The notes beneath the pieces are model-generated. The model had not been told where the DNA came from and did not search any database. It saw nothing but the letters and a program-made list of their open reading frames with translations. Source: Rouxiella badensis (GTDB lineage Bacteria > Pseudomonadota > Gammaproteobacteria > Enterobacterales > Enterobacteriaceae). Taken from it: a stretch of 64,000 nt of DNA. Below are positions 17,787 through 26,822 of the stretch, piece after piece (position 1 is the stretch's first letter; every line of letters starts with the position of its first letter). Both the position numbers and the translations under genes were made by a program. The stretch lies in the NCBI RefSeq assembly GCF_002093665.1, contig NZ_MRWE01000004.1, positions 1-64,000 of the forward strand, given 5' to 3'.

Positions 17787-18033
17787 TGCCGCCTTCTCCC
17801 TCTTAAAATCGATAAAAGTGCATTTTTACGCGCAGAGGCGTCATCGTTTGTATCTGTTATAAAACGCATAACTCTCGATTCTGTCACGCCTTTTTGCACT
17901 TTATTGCTACAAAAATCGGCTATTCGATTAATTTACGTTCATCTTATGATGATTCTGCGCCTGACAGCAGCCGCGCGTTCTGACAAAATAGGCGCATTCC
18001 CCGCACTTAATTAATTGATGGATTTATTCCCAG

Positions 18034-18900
18034 ATGGCAGCAAAGATTATTGACGGTAAAACGATTGCGCAGCAGGTTAGAAGCGAAGTCGCTGAAAAAG
18101 TTAAACAACGCCTGGCCCAGGGTAAACGCGCCCCAGGACTGGCCGTTGTGCTGGTCGGTCAGAACCCGGCATCACAAATTTATGTTGCCAGCAAACGCAA
18201 AGCTTGCGATGAGGTTGGTTTCCTTTCCCGTTCATACGATTTGCCTGCTACCACCACCGAAGGTGAGTTGCTGGCGCTGATTGACCAGCTTAACAACGAC
18301 GACGCAATCGATGGCATTCTGGTTCAGCTGCCTCTGCCTGCGGGCATCGACAACGTCAAGGTGCTGGAAAACATCCATCCGGACAAAGACGTCGACGGCT
18401 TCCATCCTTACAACGTCGGCCGTTTGTGCCAGCGCGCGCCTAAGCTGCGCCCTTGTACCCCACGCGGCATCGTGACGCTGCTTGAGCGTTACAATATCGA
18501 CACTTTCGGCCTGAACGCCGTGGTTATCGGGGCGTCAAACATCGTAGGTCGCCCGATGAGCATGGAGCTGCTGCTGGCTGGCTGCACCACCACCGTGACT
18601 CACCGTTTCACCAAAAACCTGCGCCATCACGTTGAGCATGCCGATTTAGTGGTCGTTGCGGTCGGTAAACCGGGCTTTATTCCGGGAGAATGGATCAAAC
18701 CGGGTGCTATCGTCATTGATGTGGGTATTAACCGTCTGGAAAGTGGTAAAGTAGTCGGCGATGTGGAATTTGAATCGGCGTCCGAGCGAGCTTCGTACAT
18801 TACGCCGGTTCCTGGTGGCGTTGGTCCTATGACCGTTGCTACACTTATCCAAAATACCTTGCAGGCTTGCGAGGAATACCACGACGTGAATAATCACTAA
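18034..18900 (+). CDS. folD: Bifunctional methylenetetrahydrofolate dehydrogenase/cyclohydrolase FolD
   Basis: The 288-residue protein has the family length and motifs: the catalytic Lys/Tyr region YVASKRKAC (about 50-58), [22 protein letters not shown], the NADP-binding GASNIVGRP (about 169-177) and the C-terminal [10 protein letters not shown]. It interconverts methylene- and formyl-tetrahydrofolate in the cytoplasm, feeding purine and formyl-Met synthesis. ybcJ follows 11 bp later, as in E. coli. Confidence 0.97.
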   Translation: MAAKIIDGKTIAQQVRSEVAEKVKQRLAQGKRAPGLAVVLVGQNPASQIYVASKRKACDEVGFLSRSYDLPATTTEGELLALIDQLNNDDAIDGILVQLPLPAGIDNVKVLENIHPDKDVDGFHPYNVGRLCQRAPKLRPCTPRGIVTLLERYNIDTFGLNAVVIGASNIVGRPMSMELLLAGCTTTVTHRFTKNLRHHVEHADLVVVAVGKPGFIPGEWIKPGAIVIDVGINRLESGKVVGDVEFESASERASYITPVPGGVGPMTVATLIQNTLQACEEYHDVNNH

Positions 18901-18911
18901 GACAGGATGGC

Positions 18912-19130
18912 ATGGAAACTTTTTATCTCGAATCTCACCCGCACGTAGAACTCTGCGACCTGCTCAAATTTATGGGCTGGTGTGAGAGCGGTGCAGCAGC
19001 AAAAGCGGTGATTGCCGAAGGTCTGGTTAAGGTCAACGGTCAGGTTGAAACCCGTAAACGTTGCAAAATTCTGGCCGATCAGCAGATTGAATTTGCCAGC
19101 AGCAAGATGGTCGTTAAAGCCTCCCAGTAA
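18912..19130 (+). CDS. ybcJ: S4-type RNA-binding protein YbcJ
   Basis: The 72-residue protein contains an S4-like RNA-binding fold (LKFMGWCESGAAAKAVIAEGLVKVNGQVETRKRCKI), as in E. coli YbcJ. It probably binds structured RNA; the exact role is not known. It is cotranscribed with folD and followed by a strong terminator. Confidence 0.9.
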   Translation: METFYLESHPHVELCDLLKFMGWCESGAAAKAVIAEGLVKVNGQVETRKRCKILADQQIEFASSKMVVKASQ

Positions 19131-19150
19131 TCAGGCAGACCTATTGCGAT

Positions 19151-19189
19151 AAAAAAAACGGCGGTTAAGCAATTAACCGCCGTTTTTTA
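19151..19189. terminator. Bidirectional rho-independent terminator
   Basis: A perfect 12-bp stem beginning AACGGCGG has a 4-base loop, with a run of As before it and Ts after it. It sits between folD-ybcJ and the convergent cysS gene and can serve both directions. Confidence 0.9.
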
Positions 19190-19252
19190 TTAGTTTATCG
19201 GAATGATAAATCTGGAGATTTCGCGTCACATCAGGTCGGTGAGCTAATAACT

Positions 19253-19284
19253 CCCCAGTAGCTTAGCGAACTAAGTGACTGGGG
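19253..19284. repeat. REP-like hairpin between ybcJ and cysS
   Basis: Outer stem CCCCAGT/ACTGGGG encloses an inner stem CTTAG/CTAAG with loop CGAA. The same architecture (outer CCC-rich stem, inner TGAC/GTCA-like stem, 4-base loop) recurs near 51868 and in each unit of the 41863 array. This marks a dispersed palindromic repeat family. Confidence 0.6.
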
Positions 19285-19309
19285 CGCAGAGTAGCTGAAA
19301 AGCTATGAT

Positions 19310-20695
19310 TTATTTACGACGCCAGGTTGTACCAGAGGCACCATCTTCCAAAACAATACCCATTTCATTTAAACGATCGCGCGCCTGGTCGGCCATTGAC
19401 CAGTTTTTAGTTGCTCGGGCATCGTTGCGCTGCTTGATCAAGGCTTCAATCTCGGCCACTTCACCATCGTCTGCCTGAGCGCCAGACTGTAGGAACTGCT
19501 CGGGATCCTGCGCCAGTAAACCCAGTACCCCGGCCAAACGACGCAGCTCGGCAGCAAGGCCATTAGCAGCTTCTGGGTTCTCACTCTTCAAGCGGTTGAT
19601 ATCGCGAGCCATATCAAACAGCACTGAATAAGCCTCTGGAGTATTGAAATCGTCGTCCATTGCCGAACGGAAACGAGCCTCAAACTCTTCCCCACCCGCA
19701 GGTTGCGCATTGGCATCTGTACCGCGCAGTGCGGTGTAAAGGCGTTCCATTGATGAACGCGCAAGCTTGAGGTTCTCTTCGCTGTAGTTCAGCTGGCTGC
19801 GGTAATGGCCAGACATCAGGAAGTAACGCACGCTTTCGGCGTCGTAATACTTGAGAACGTCACGCACGGTAAAGAAGTTATCCAATGATTTGGACATCTT
19901 TTCGCGGTCAATCATCACCATACCCGAGTGCATCCAGGTATTGACGTAAGGACCATCGTGCGCACAGCAAGACTGGGCAATTTCGTTTTCGTGGTGCGGG
20001 AACATCAGGTCGGAACCGCCGCCGTGAATATCAAAATGGGTGCCCAGCTGTTTGCAGTTCATCGCCGAACATTCGATATGCCAGCCCGGACGGCCGTTGC
20101 CCCACGGTGAATTCCAGCTCGGTTCGCCCTCTTTGGACATTTTCCACAGCACGAAGTCCATCGGGTTACGCTTGACATCGGCGACTTCGACGCGAGCTCC
20201 AGCCTGCAACTGGTCAAGATCCTGACGCGACAGGATGCCGTAATCAGCATCGCTTTCAACGGAGAACATCACGTCACCATTGACGGCAACGTAGGCATGA
20301 TCGCGGTCGATCAGGCGCTGAACCAGTTCAACGATCTCGGCAATGTGATGCGTCGCGCGCGGTTCGAGATCGGGAGGAAGGATCCCTAACGCCTCGAAAT
20401 CAGCATGCATTTCAGCAATCATGCGATCGGTAAGATCGTTAAAACCTTCGCCATTTTCAGCAGCACGTCTAATGATTTTGTCGTCGATGTCGGTGATATT
20501 ACGCACATATTTAAGCGCATAACCGGAATAACGCAGGTAGCGAGCCACGACGTCGAAAGAGACAAAAGTACGGCCATGCCCAATGTGACAGAGGTCGTAA
20601 ACGGTAATCCCACACACGTACATACCGACTTTTCCGGCATGAATTGGTTTAAATTCCTCTTTTTGGCGACTCAGGGTGTTAAAAATCTTCAGCAT
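19310..20695 (-). CDS. cysS: Cysteinyl-tRNA synthetase
   Basis: This 461-residue class I synthetase has [14 protein letters not shown] (HIGH motif, about 29-42), zinc ligands in the [10 protein letters not shown] and [13 protein letters not shown] regions, and KMSKSLDNF (KMSKS, about 266-274). It charges tRNA-Cys in the cytoplasm. It is divergent from ppiB, as in E. coli, and convergent with folD-ybcJ. Confidence 0.98.
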   Translation of the reverse strand: MLKIFNTLSRQKEEFKPIHAGKVGMYVCGITVYDLCHIGHGRTFVSFDVVARYLRYSGYALKYVRNITDIDDKIIRRAAENGEGFNDLTDRMIAEMHADFEALGILPPDLEPRATHHIAEIVELVQRLIDRDHAYVAVNGDVMFSVESDADYGILSRQDLDQLQAGARVEVADVKRNPMDFVLWKMSKEGEPSWNSPWGNGRPGWHIECSAMNCKQLGTHFDIHGGGSDLMFPHHENEIAQSCCAHDGPYVNTWMHSGMVMIDREKMSKSLDNFFTVRDVLKYYDAESVRYFLMSGHYRSQLNYSEENLKLARSSMERLYTALRGTDANAQPAGGEEFEARFRSAMDDDFNTPEAYSVLFDMARDINRLKSENPEAANGLAAELRRLAGVLGLLAQDPEQFLQSGAQADDGEVAEIEALIKQRNDARATKNWSMADQARDRLNEMGIVLEDGASGTTWRRK

Positions 20696-20994
20696 CGAGC
20701 TATTCCAATTGTGTTGTGGGTAAATTACTTAAAATGCAAAAAACGTGCGTGTGATAATAATGCTCATAATATAACGAAAAGCCCGCTACCGAAACGGTAT
20801 AAGCCGCTCATCAACATATTGACGCATTCTATTGTTATAATATAACAAATTAAACAGCATCCAGGCGCTTTGCCGCACCTTATATTAGCGGCCAGCGAGC
20901 AAGAAGCTGACGGCTACTTTTGAGTTATGGTATAAGAAAAGGCTATAGTACTGCCTCATTATGAGTAAACACTAACAAAAGCAGGATGATTATT
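20696..20994. promoter_or_regulatory. cysS-ppiB divergent promoter region
   Basis: This 299-bp region must hold the promoters of both genes. An AT-rich stretch lies near 20740-20850, and a TTTTGAGTTATGG-TATAAG-like stretch lies near 20918-20937. I see no clear operator or conserved RNA. Confidence 0.35.
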
Positions 20995-21489
20995 ATGGTC
21001 ACTTTTCACACCAATCACGGCGACATCGTTATCAACACCTTTGCTGACAAAGCGCCAGTCACCGTTGAAAACTTCCTGAACTATTGCCGTAAAGGGTTCT
21101 ACGACAACACAATTTTCCACCGTGTCATTAACGGCTTCATGATCCAGGGCGGCGGTTTCGAGCCAGGCATGAATCAGAAAAACACCGACGCACCTATCAA
21201 AAACGAAGCGAACAACGGTCTGAAAAACACCCGTGGTACGCTGGCAATGGCGCGCACTAACGATCCACATTCTGCAACTGCTCAGTTCTTTATCAACGTT
21301 GTTGATAACGATTTCCTGAACTTCAGCGGCCAGAACGCACAGGGTTGGGGCTACTGCGTATTCGCAGAAGTGACCGACGGTCTGGATGTTGTAGAAAAAA
21401 TCAAAGCAGTTAAAACCGGTCGCAGCGGTATGCACCAGGACGTTCCAGTAGAAGACGTGATCATCAAAAGCGTTACCGTTAGCGAATAA
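20995..21489 (+). CDS. ppiB: Peptidyl-prolyl cis-trans isomerase B (cyclophilin)
   Basis: The 164-residue cytoplasmic cyclophilin is nearly the same as E. coli Ppi[19 protein letters not shown] (active-site Arg and Phe), [11 protein letters not shown] and [12 protein letters not shown]. It speeds proline isomerisation during folding. The start MVTFHTN is chosen because AGGA lies 9 bp before it; an ATG three codons earlier overlaps that site. lpxH follows after 11 bp. Confidence 0.97.
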   Translation: MVTFHTNHGDIVINTFADKAPVTVENFLNYCRKGFYDNTIFHRVINGFMIQGGGFEPGMNQKNTDAPIKNEANNGLKNTRGTLAMARTNDPHSATAQFFINVVDNDFLNFSGQNAQGWGYCVFAEVTDGLDVVEKIKAVKTGRSGMHQDVPVEDVIIKSVTVSE

Positions 21490-21500
21490 CGCACGCAGGA

Positions 21501-22223
21501 ATGACAACGTTTTTTATCGCAGATATCCATCTTTGCGCACAGGAACCGGCAATCACTGCCGGTTTTCTGCGTTTTTTGCGGGAGGATGCCCCGCAGGCCG
21601 AGGCGCTCTATATTCTGGGCGATTTGTTTGAAGCCTGGATTGGCGACGACGATCCCCAGCCTTTACACGCAGAAATCTCTCGTGCACTCAATCAATTACA
21701 TCAACAGGGCGTACCCTGCTTTTTCATTCACGGCAATCGGGATTTTTTGCTGGGCCGACGTTTTGCCCGCGACAGCCTGATGACGCTGCTGCCTGAAGAG
21801 AAGGTGCTGGAACTTTACGGCCGCAGAGTGCTTATCCTGCACGGTGATACGCTGTGTACTGATGACGTGGGCTATCAAAAGTTTCGCAAAAAAGTGCATA
21901 ACCCACTGATTCAAAAAATATTCTTAATGCTTCCGCTCAAATGGCGTTTGGCGATTGCCGCCAAAATGCGGGCGGGGAGCAAGGCGTCGAACGGCCATAA
22001 AGACATGAGCATCATGGACGTCAACCCTCAGGCCGTCGTGCAGCAAATGCAGGCCCACGGCGTTGAATGGATGATCCATGGCCACACGCATCGGCCCGCC
22101 ATTCATCCGGTCGAGCTGGGCAAAACCCTGGGTCATCGTGCCGTGCTCGGGGCATGGCACGAAGAAGGTTCAATGGTGAAGGTCACGCCCGAAGGCGTAG
22201 AACTCGTCACCTTCCCATTTTAA
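21501..22223 (+). CDS. lpxH: UDP-2,3-diacylglucosamine diphosphatase LpxH
   Basis: The 240-residue metallophosphoesterase has the metal ligands in ADIHLC (D8, H10), [22 protein letters not shown] and HGHTHRP. It removes UMP from UDP-2,3-diacylglucosamine to give lipid X in lipid A synthesis, acting peripherally at the inner membrane. It follows ppiB in a short operon and is convergent with miaE. Length and motifs match E. coli LpxH. Confidence 0.97.
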   Translation: MTTFFIADIHLCAQEPAITAGFLRFLREDAPQAEALYILGDLFEAWIGDDDPQPLHAEISRALNQLHQQGVPCFFIHGNRDFLLGRRFARDSLMTLLPEEKVLELYGRRVLILHGDTLCTDDVGYQKFRKKVHNPLIQKIFLMLPLKWRLAIAAKMRAGSKASNGHKDMSIMDVNPQAVVQQMQAHGVEWMIHGHTHRPAIHPVELGKTLGHRAVLGAWHEEGSMVKVTPEGVELVTFPF

Positions 22224-22233
22224 CCGGTAAAGA

Positions 22234-22845
22234 TTAAGCCGGTACTCCGCTGTGAAAACGGAACTGTTGGTCTGGTGACAGAATCAGTTCCGCCTCTACC
22301 CTGCCTAACTCCTCGACGCGATCGCTGATGTCCACTCCAGCATACTGCTGCGCCAGTGACAGATAATCCTGGAAATGACGCGCTTCGGAACGCAACAGTG
22401 AGGTGTAGAATCGCGACAGCGTTTCATCAAGATGCGGGGCAATCTTGGCAAAACGCTCGCACGAGCGCGCTTCGATGTATGCACCAATAATCAGTCTGTC
22501 GACCAGAAGATTCAGCTCATCGTGATGGCGTGAATGTTTGAGCAAGCCATTGGCGTAGCGAGATGGCGTAAGAACCTCATAATTTATGCCGCGCTTTTGC
22601 ATAATATCCACCACCTGCTCGAAATGGTGCAGTTCTTCGCGCGCGAGACGTGCTGCGCAAAACAGCAGTTCGGTGCGGTCAAGATAGCGGGTCATCAAAC
22701 TCATCGCCGAGGCGGCGGCTTTCTTTTCGCAGTTGGCGTGGTCGATCAGCATAATTTCCTGATTAACCAAGGCAACGTCTACCCAACGTGCCGGGGTTTC
22801 GCAGTGCAGAAAGTCATTGATCGGAGCCAGTAAATCTTCAGTCAT
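22234..22845 (-). CDS. miaE: tRNA-(2-methylthio-N6-isopentenyladenosine) hydroxylase MiaE
   Basis: The 203-residue ferritin-like di-iron monooxygenase has iron-ligand motifs EELHHFE (about 69-75), EARSCERF (about 124-131) and SEARHFQDY. It hydroxylates the isopentenyl group of ms2i6A37 in tRNAs reading UNN codons, using oxygen. The gene is present in Salmonella and Serratia but absent from E. coli K-12, where lpxH directly adjoins purE. It is convergent with lpxH and divergent from purE. Confidence 0.93.
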   Translation of the reverse strand: MTEDLLAPINDFLHCETPARWVDVALVNQEIMLIDHANCEKKAAASAMSLMTRYLDRTELLFCAARLAREELHHFEQVVDIMQKRGINYEVLTPSRYANGLLKHSRHHDELNLLVDRLIIGAYIEARSCERFAKIAPHLDETLSRFYTSLLRSEARHFQDYLSLAQQYAGVDISDRVEELGRVEAELILSPDQQFRFHSGVPA

Positions 22846-22929
22846 GGCGATAATTCCAGGTAAAGTCTGTGAAATTTGTTATCCCTTGATTATATGCGCA
22901 AAGTCATCGCAGTTGCAGCAATGCTGGCT

Positions 22930-22945
22930 ACGCAACCGTTTTCCT
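22930..22945. promoter_or_regulatory. PurR operator upstream of purE
   Basis: ACGCAACCGTTTTCCT fits the PurR consensus ANGCAANCGNTTNCNT at every fixed position. It overlaps the -35 region of a promoter whose -10 is TATTAT at 22962-22967. It implies hypoxanthine/guanine-dependent repression of purEK, as in E. coli. Confidence 0.85.
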
Positions 22946-22980
22946 TGCGGATTTGCCGTGCTATTATTTGCGCCCTCTCG

Positions 22981-23016
22981 GTCAGGTAATCATTCATGTT
23001 TACGCCGCTACCTGAC
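22981..23016 (+). repeat. 8-bp inverted repeat in the purE leader
   Basis: GTCAGGTA and TACCTGAC are exact complements separated by 20 bases, just downstream of the purE promoter and 32 bp before the start codon. A leader hairpin is likely. No aptamer core of a known purine riboswitch is visible. Confidence 0.5.
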
Positions 23017-23048
23017 AACGCTTGCATAATCACAGGAGCTTTACAGGC

Positions 23049-23558
23049 ATGACATCCAACGTTACCCCGGCAAAAATCGCTATCGTCATGGGGTCTAAAA
23101 GTGACTGGGCTACCATGCAGTTCGCTGCTGACGTCCTCACAACGCTGAATATTCCTTTTCATGTCGAGATTGTCTCCGCTCACCGCACGCCGGACAAACT
23201 GTTCAGCTTTGCCGAGCAGGCGTCTGAAAAAGGTCTGGATGTAATCATCGCCGGTGCCGGTGGCGCTGCACACCTTCCGGGCATGATTGCTGCAAAAACG
23301 CTGGTTCCTGTCCTCGGGGTGCCGGTACAGAGCGCGGCACTGAGCGGCGTTGACAGCCTTTATTCCATCGTGCAGATGCCACGCGGTATCCCGGTTGGTA
23401 CGCTGGCGATTGGTAAAGCGGGTGCGGCTAACGCAGCCCTGCTGGCGGCTCAGATTCTGGCGCTACACGACACGCGCATCGCAGAGGCTCTCGCCGCCTG
23501 GCGTAAAGAGCAAACCGACGAAGTGCTGAACAATCCCGATCCGCGGGAGGAAGCATGA
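23049..23558 (+). CDS. purE: N5-carboxyaminoimidazole ribonucleotide mutase PurE
   Basis: The 169-residue protein has the class I PurE signatures: [12 protein letters not shown] (about 12-23), [13 protein letters not shown] with the catalytic His, and [11 protein letters not shown]. It moves the carboxylate of N5-CAIR to C4 in purine synthesis, taking the product of PurK. The start at 23049 is preferred because earlier in-frame codons overlap the leader; GGAG lies 10 bp before it. It overlaps purK by 4 bp. Confidence 0.97.
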   Translation: MTSNVTPAKIAIVMGSKSDWATMQFAADVLTTLNIPFHVEIVSAHRTPDKLFSFAEQASEKGLDVIIAGAGGAAHLPGMIAAKTLVPVLGVPVQSAALSGVDSLYSIVQMPRGIPVGTLAIGKAGAANAALLAAQILALHDTRIAEALAAWRKEQTDEVLNNPDPREEA

Positions 23559-24619
23559 AGCCGGTCTGCGTACTCGGAAACGGCCAGTTAGGCCGCATGC
23601 TGCGTCAGGCAGGTGAGCCGCTGGGCATCGCCGTTTATCCGGTTGGGATTGACGCAGAGCCTGAAGCCGTTCCTTTCCAGAATAGCGTGATCACTGCCGA
23701 AGTTGAACGCTGGCCAGAAACCGCGCTGACTCGCGAACTGGCGAGCCATACCGGCTTTGTAAACCGCGACATTTTCCCGCGTCTGGCCGACCGCCTGACG
23801 CAAAAACAGCTGCTCGACCAGCTGGGTCTGGCAACGGCCCCGTGGCAACTGCTGGCTGACGCCTCAGAGTGGAACAGCATCTACGCGAACATAGGCGAGT
23901 TGGCTATCGTTAAGCGCCGCGTTGGCGGTTACGACGGTCGTGGCCAATGGCGCTTCCGCCAGGGCGAAGAAACCGCTCTGCCAGAGGACTGCTACGGCGA
24001 GTGCATCGTTGAGCAAGGCATCAATTTTTCGGGTGAAGTCTCGCTGGTTGGTGCTCGCAGCCATGACGGCAAGACGGTGTTTTACCCGCTGACTCACAAC
24101 CTGCATCAGGACGGCATTTTGCGCACTAGCGTCGCATTGCCGACACCGAACGCTGCCCAGCAGCAACAGGCTGAGTCCATGCTTGCCGCGATTATGAACG
24201 AGCTTGGCTACGTCGGCGTCATGGCGATGGAGTGCTTCGTGGTTGCGGAAGGTCTGTTGATTAACGAACTGGCGCCTCGCGTGCACAACAGCGGCCACTG
24301 GACGCAAAATGGCGCGTCTATCAGCCAGTTTGAGCTACATCTGCGCGCTATCCTCGACCTGCCGCTGCCAACCCCGGTTGTCAGTACGCCGTCGGTGATG
24401 GTTAACCTGATTGGCACCGATGTAAACAACGAGTGGCTGAGCCAGCCGCTGGTGAATCTGCACTGGTACGAGAAAGAAGTCAGAGCCGGTCGCAAGGTTG
24501 GGCACCTCAACCTCAACGACGCCAATCCCCTGTTGCTGAAGGATAATTTGCAGGCGCTGGTTCCCATGCTGCCCGCCGAATATGCCAGCGGCATCGCCTG
24601 GGCGCTTGAGAAGCTTTAG
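23555..24619 (+). CDS. purK: N5-carboxyaminoimidazole ribonucleotide synthase PurK
   Basis: This 354-residue ATP-grasp enzyme has the N-terminal [13 protein letters not shown], the ATP-binding [15 protein letters not shown] and the late [14 protein letters not shown]. It uses ATP and bicarbonate to make N5-CAIR for PurE. Its ATG overlaps the purE stop (ATGA), so translation is coupled. It is PurR-regulated through the purE promoter. Confidence 0.97.
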   Translation: MKPVCVLGNGQLGRMLRQAGEPLGIAVYPVGIDAEPEAVPFQNSVITAEVERWPETALTRELASHTGFVNRDIFPRLADRLTQKQLLDQLGLATAPWQLLADASEWNSIYANIGELAIVKRRVGGYDGRGQWRFRQGEETALPEDCYGECIVEQGINFSGEVSLVGARSHDGKTVFYPLTHNLHQDGILRTSVALPTPNAAQQQQAESMLAAIMNELGYVGVMAMECFVVAEGLLINELAPRVHNSGHWTQNGASISQFELHLRAILDLPLPTPVVSTPSVMVNLIGTDVNNEWLSQPLVNLHWYEKEVRAGRKVGHLNLNDANPLLLKDNLQALVPMLPAEYASGIAWALEKL

Positions 24620-24659
24620 TTTAGCTGAACAATAAAATTGGAAGTCGCGACTCCTCTAG

Positions 24660-24695
24660 GGGCAGTGAGCTAACGCAAGCTGCCCTTTTCTCTTT
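24660..24695 (+). terminator. Terminator after purK
   Basis: A 6-bp GGGCAG/CTGCCC stem is followed by TTTTCTCTTT, 41 bp after the purK stop. It ends the purEK transcript. Confidence 0.75.
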
Positions 24696-24950
24696 GAAAA
24701 TTAGCATTATTTTTATCTCCCCTCCGCTTATCCCCAACGATAATTAGCACACTCTCAAAAAAATCACGTCTTAATCCTAAACTTTTACTACTCTTATTTT
24801 TGGGATAAAGAGGGTTGAGACTTTTCCGAATAATTCAGGCGCACAAAGAGGCATCTGAAATCGCAAAGCAATTTCTATTTTGACGTTTTTTCTTGTAACC
24901 CGGGAAGTGGTTTGATTTTTAAATAAAAATTAAATAACAGGAAAATGCTG
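24696..24950 (+). other. AT-rich region before the acyltransferase gene
   Basis: The 255 bases between the purK terminator and the acyltransferase start are strongly AT-rich compared with purK. They must contain the acyltransferase promoter, but I cannot pick one clear -35/-10 pair. No gene, tRNA or repeat is seen. Confidence 0.4.
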
Positions 24951-26768
24951 ATGTTTAGATTAGACATAAATGCCCTGCGATTTATCGCGGTGGCATCAGT
25001 TGTTCTGTTCCACTTTCAAATTAATTTTCTGCCGGGCGGCTATGCGGGGGTCGACGTTTTCTTTGTAATCTCAGGCTATCTCATGAACGAGATAATCTCC
25101 AGACAACCCGTCACACTGTCTTCATCTATCGGATTTTATAAGAAAAGATTCAAAAGGATATATCCCGCGCTGCTGGCAGCCGTCACACTTTATGCAATTA
25201 TTCTCTTGATAATCAGCCCTCCCAACAGCTTCAAGGATTCTTTTAAAGAGATCGTCCCTGCACTGACATTTACCTCTAATATTTTTTATCTGAAAACCGC
25301 GTCGGGCTATTTCTCCAATGCCGCTGACTTTTACTTCCTGCTGCATACCTGGTCGCTGGGTGTAGAATTCCAGTTTTATCTTTGCCTGCCAATATTTTTA
25401 TTTATTGTTCAGAAGCTGAGAGTCAAGAAGGTGCTTGCCTATGCGTTGATCACCGCAGCGTCATTGGTGTTATGCATTCTGATAGCAAAAAGCCACCCTC
25501 AGGCAAACTTCTATCTCCTGCCTACCCGAGCCTGGGAGCTTTTTCTCGGCGCAATGGCATCCAGCATAAAGTGGGAAAATAAATATAAAAAGACCACGGA
25601 AATCGTCTGTCTGGTCTTAATTGTCGGCTTCGTTTTAACCTATAAAGAAACAGCCTTCTGGCCCAGCTATCCGACGCTTATCCCTGCTATCGCCACTGCC
25701 CTTATTCTGCATGCCGGCGTCAAAAATGAGCAAGTACTGCTAAAAAATCATTACATCCAAAAGATTGGTAAATGGTCTTATTCTATTTATCTGGTTCATT
25801 GGCCTATTGTTTCGCTTTTTTATACCAATAACATTGCTTTCTCATTGGCGAATCAGCTTATTGGCATCGCAGTGTCCATATTCCTCGGATACCTGTCTTA
25901 TGAATTAGTCGAACAGAAGGTTAGATTCTCATGGCTCAAAACCCCGACGGCGGCCATCTGTATTGTGGCGCTGTTCTTTGGGCTTTCATCGGCATCAGTT
26001 TCCAGCCAATGGTTGAGCAAAGACGTGGTCTCACTGGATAAATACAGTAACTACATCACCACTGACGCAGGTAAAACGCAGTTTGGGCAGTTGCCGGCAC
26101 TGTGCTTTATTGAGGGTAGCAATTTGGATTTCAACTATAAGGCCTGCGTTCCAGATAACCAAAAAGGCAAAACCATTTTGTTGCTCGGCGACAGTCACGC
26201 CGCTGAATTTTCAGCAGCATTGAAGAAGGAATATAAGAACGATACCGTTCTTCAGGTCACTGCCGCAGGCTGTCCGGCGATTATCGATTCCGTGGGTTCA
26301 GCACCCTGCGTCAATCTGATGAATTACGCGTTCAATAAACTCATCCCATCGAGAAAAATAGACGCAATTATCGTGGCAAGCGACTGGTATAACTTCCACA
26401 CCTATAACGACATCAATAAAGGCATTGAGAAGACCCAGCTTTATCTACAGAAGTTCACGCCAAACGTTTATTTCATCACCCAAACCAAACACTTTAAACC
26501 CACCGTCTATCGCTTATTGCAAATTCATGGCAAAACGGCGGATATCAATAGTCTGAGAGAGCGTGACACCGAGGAAACCTATAACGACATGAGAACGCTC
26601 TCATCCATTGACCATATCAAGTTCTTTGATCTTTATAACTATGGCTGCCAAGGCAAGCAGTGCGTCTTTGTGAAGGATAATACCGTTCCGATGTTCTTCG
26701 ACGATAACCACTATAACTACGAATGGACGCGCGAGATAGTGCACGACGTGATAGCAAAAAATATCTAG
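24951..26768 (+). CDS. Acyltransferase 3 with C-terminal SGNH domain (OafA/YrhL-like)
   Basis: The protein of about 605 residues has an N-terminal acyltransferase-3 domain (about 1-350) with 10 or more membrane segments, including the conserved HF pair in VVLFHF (about 18-23), GGYAGVDVFFVISGY and WSLGVEFQFY. A periplasmic SGNH domain (about 400-605) has LLGDSHAAEF and the late D-x-x-H in FFDDNHYNYE. Such fusions O-acetylate lipopolysaccharide, peptidoglycan or exported glycans. ATG 24951 fits AGGA 8 bp upstream better than ATG 24945. It is AT-richer than its neighbours and lies where synteny with E. coli breaks, suggesting transfer. The target glycan is unknown. Confidence 0.85.
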   Translation: MFRLDINALRFIAVASVVLFHFQINFLPGGYAGVDVFFVISGYLMNEIISRQPVTLSSSIGFYKKRFKRIYPALLAAVTLYAIILLIISPPNSFKDSFKEIVPALTFTSNIFYLKTASGYFSNAADFYFLLHTWSLGVEFQFYLCLPIFLFIVQKLRVKKVLAYALITAASLVLCILIAKSHPQANFYLLPTRAWELFLGAMASSIKWENKYKKTTEIVCLVLIVGFVLTYKETAFWPSYPTLIPAIATALILHAGVKNEQVLLKNHYIQKIGKWSYSIYLVHWPIVSLFYTNNIAFSLANQLIGIAVSIFLGYLSYELVEQKVRFSWLKTPTAAICIVALFFGLSSASVSSQWLSKDVVSLDKYSNYITTDAGKTQFGQLPALCFIEGSNLDFNYKACVPDNQKGKTILLLGDSHAAEFSAALKKEYKNDTVLQVTAAGCPAIIDSVGSAPCVNLMNYAFNKLIPSRKIDAIIVASDWYNFHTYNDINKGIEKTQLYLQKFTPNVYFITQTKHFKPTVYRLLQIHGKTADINSLRERDTEETYNDMRTLSSIDHIKFFDLYNYGCQGKQCVFVKDNTVPMFFDDNHYNYEWTREIVHDVIAKNI

Positions 26769-26775
26769 AGGCGTT

Positions 26776-26806
26776 TACCGGCGTGGAAAACCACGCCGGT
26801 AGTTTT
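26776..26806 (+). terminator. Terminator after the acyltransferase gene
   Basis: A perfect 11-bp stem TACCGGCGTGG with an AAAA loop is followed by GTTTTCGT, 8 bp after the stop and just before the convergent ybbP end. Confidence 0.85.
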
Positions 26807-26822
26807 CGTCAAGGTATGACAA

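Noticed and set aside
22846-23048. Purine riboswitch upstream of purE
   Set aside because: Only a single hairpin is seen, without a three-way junction core; a PurR box already explains regulation.
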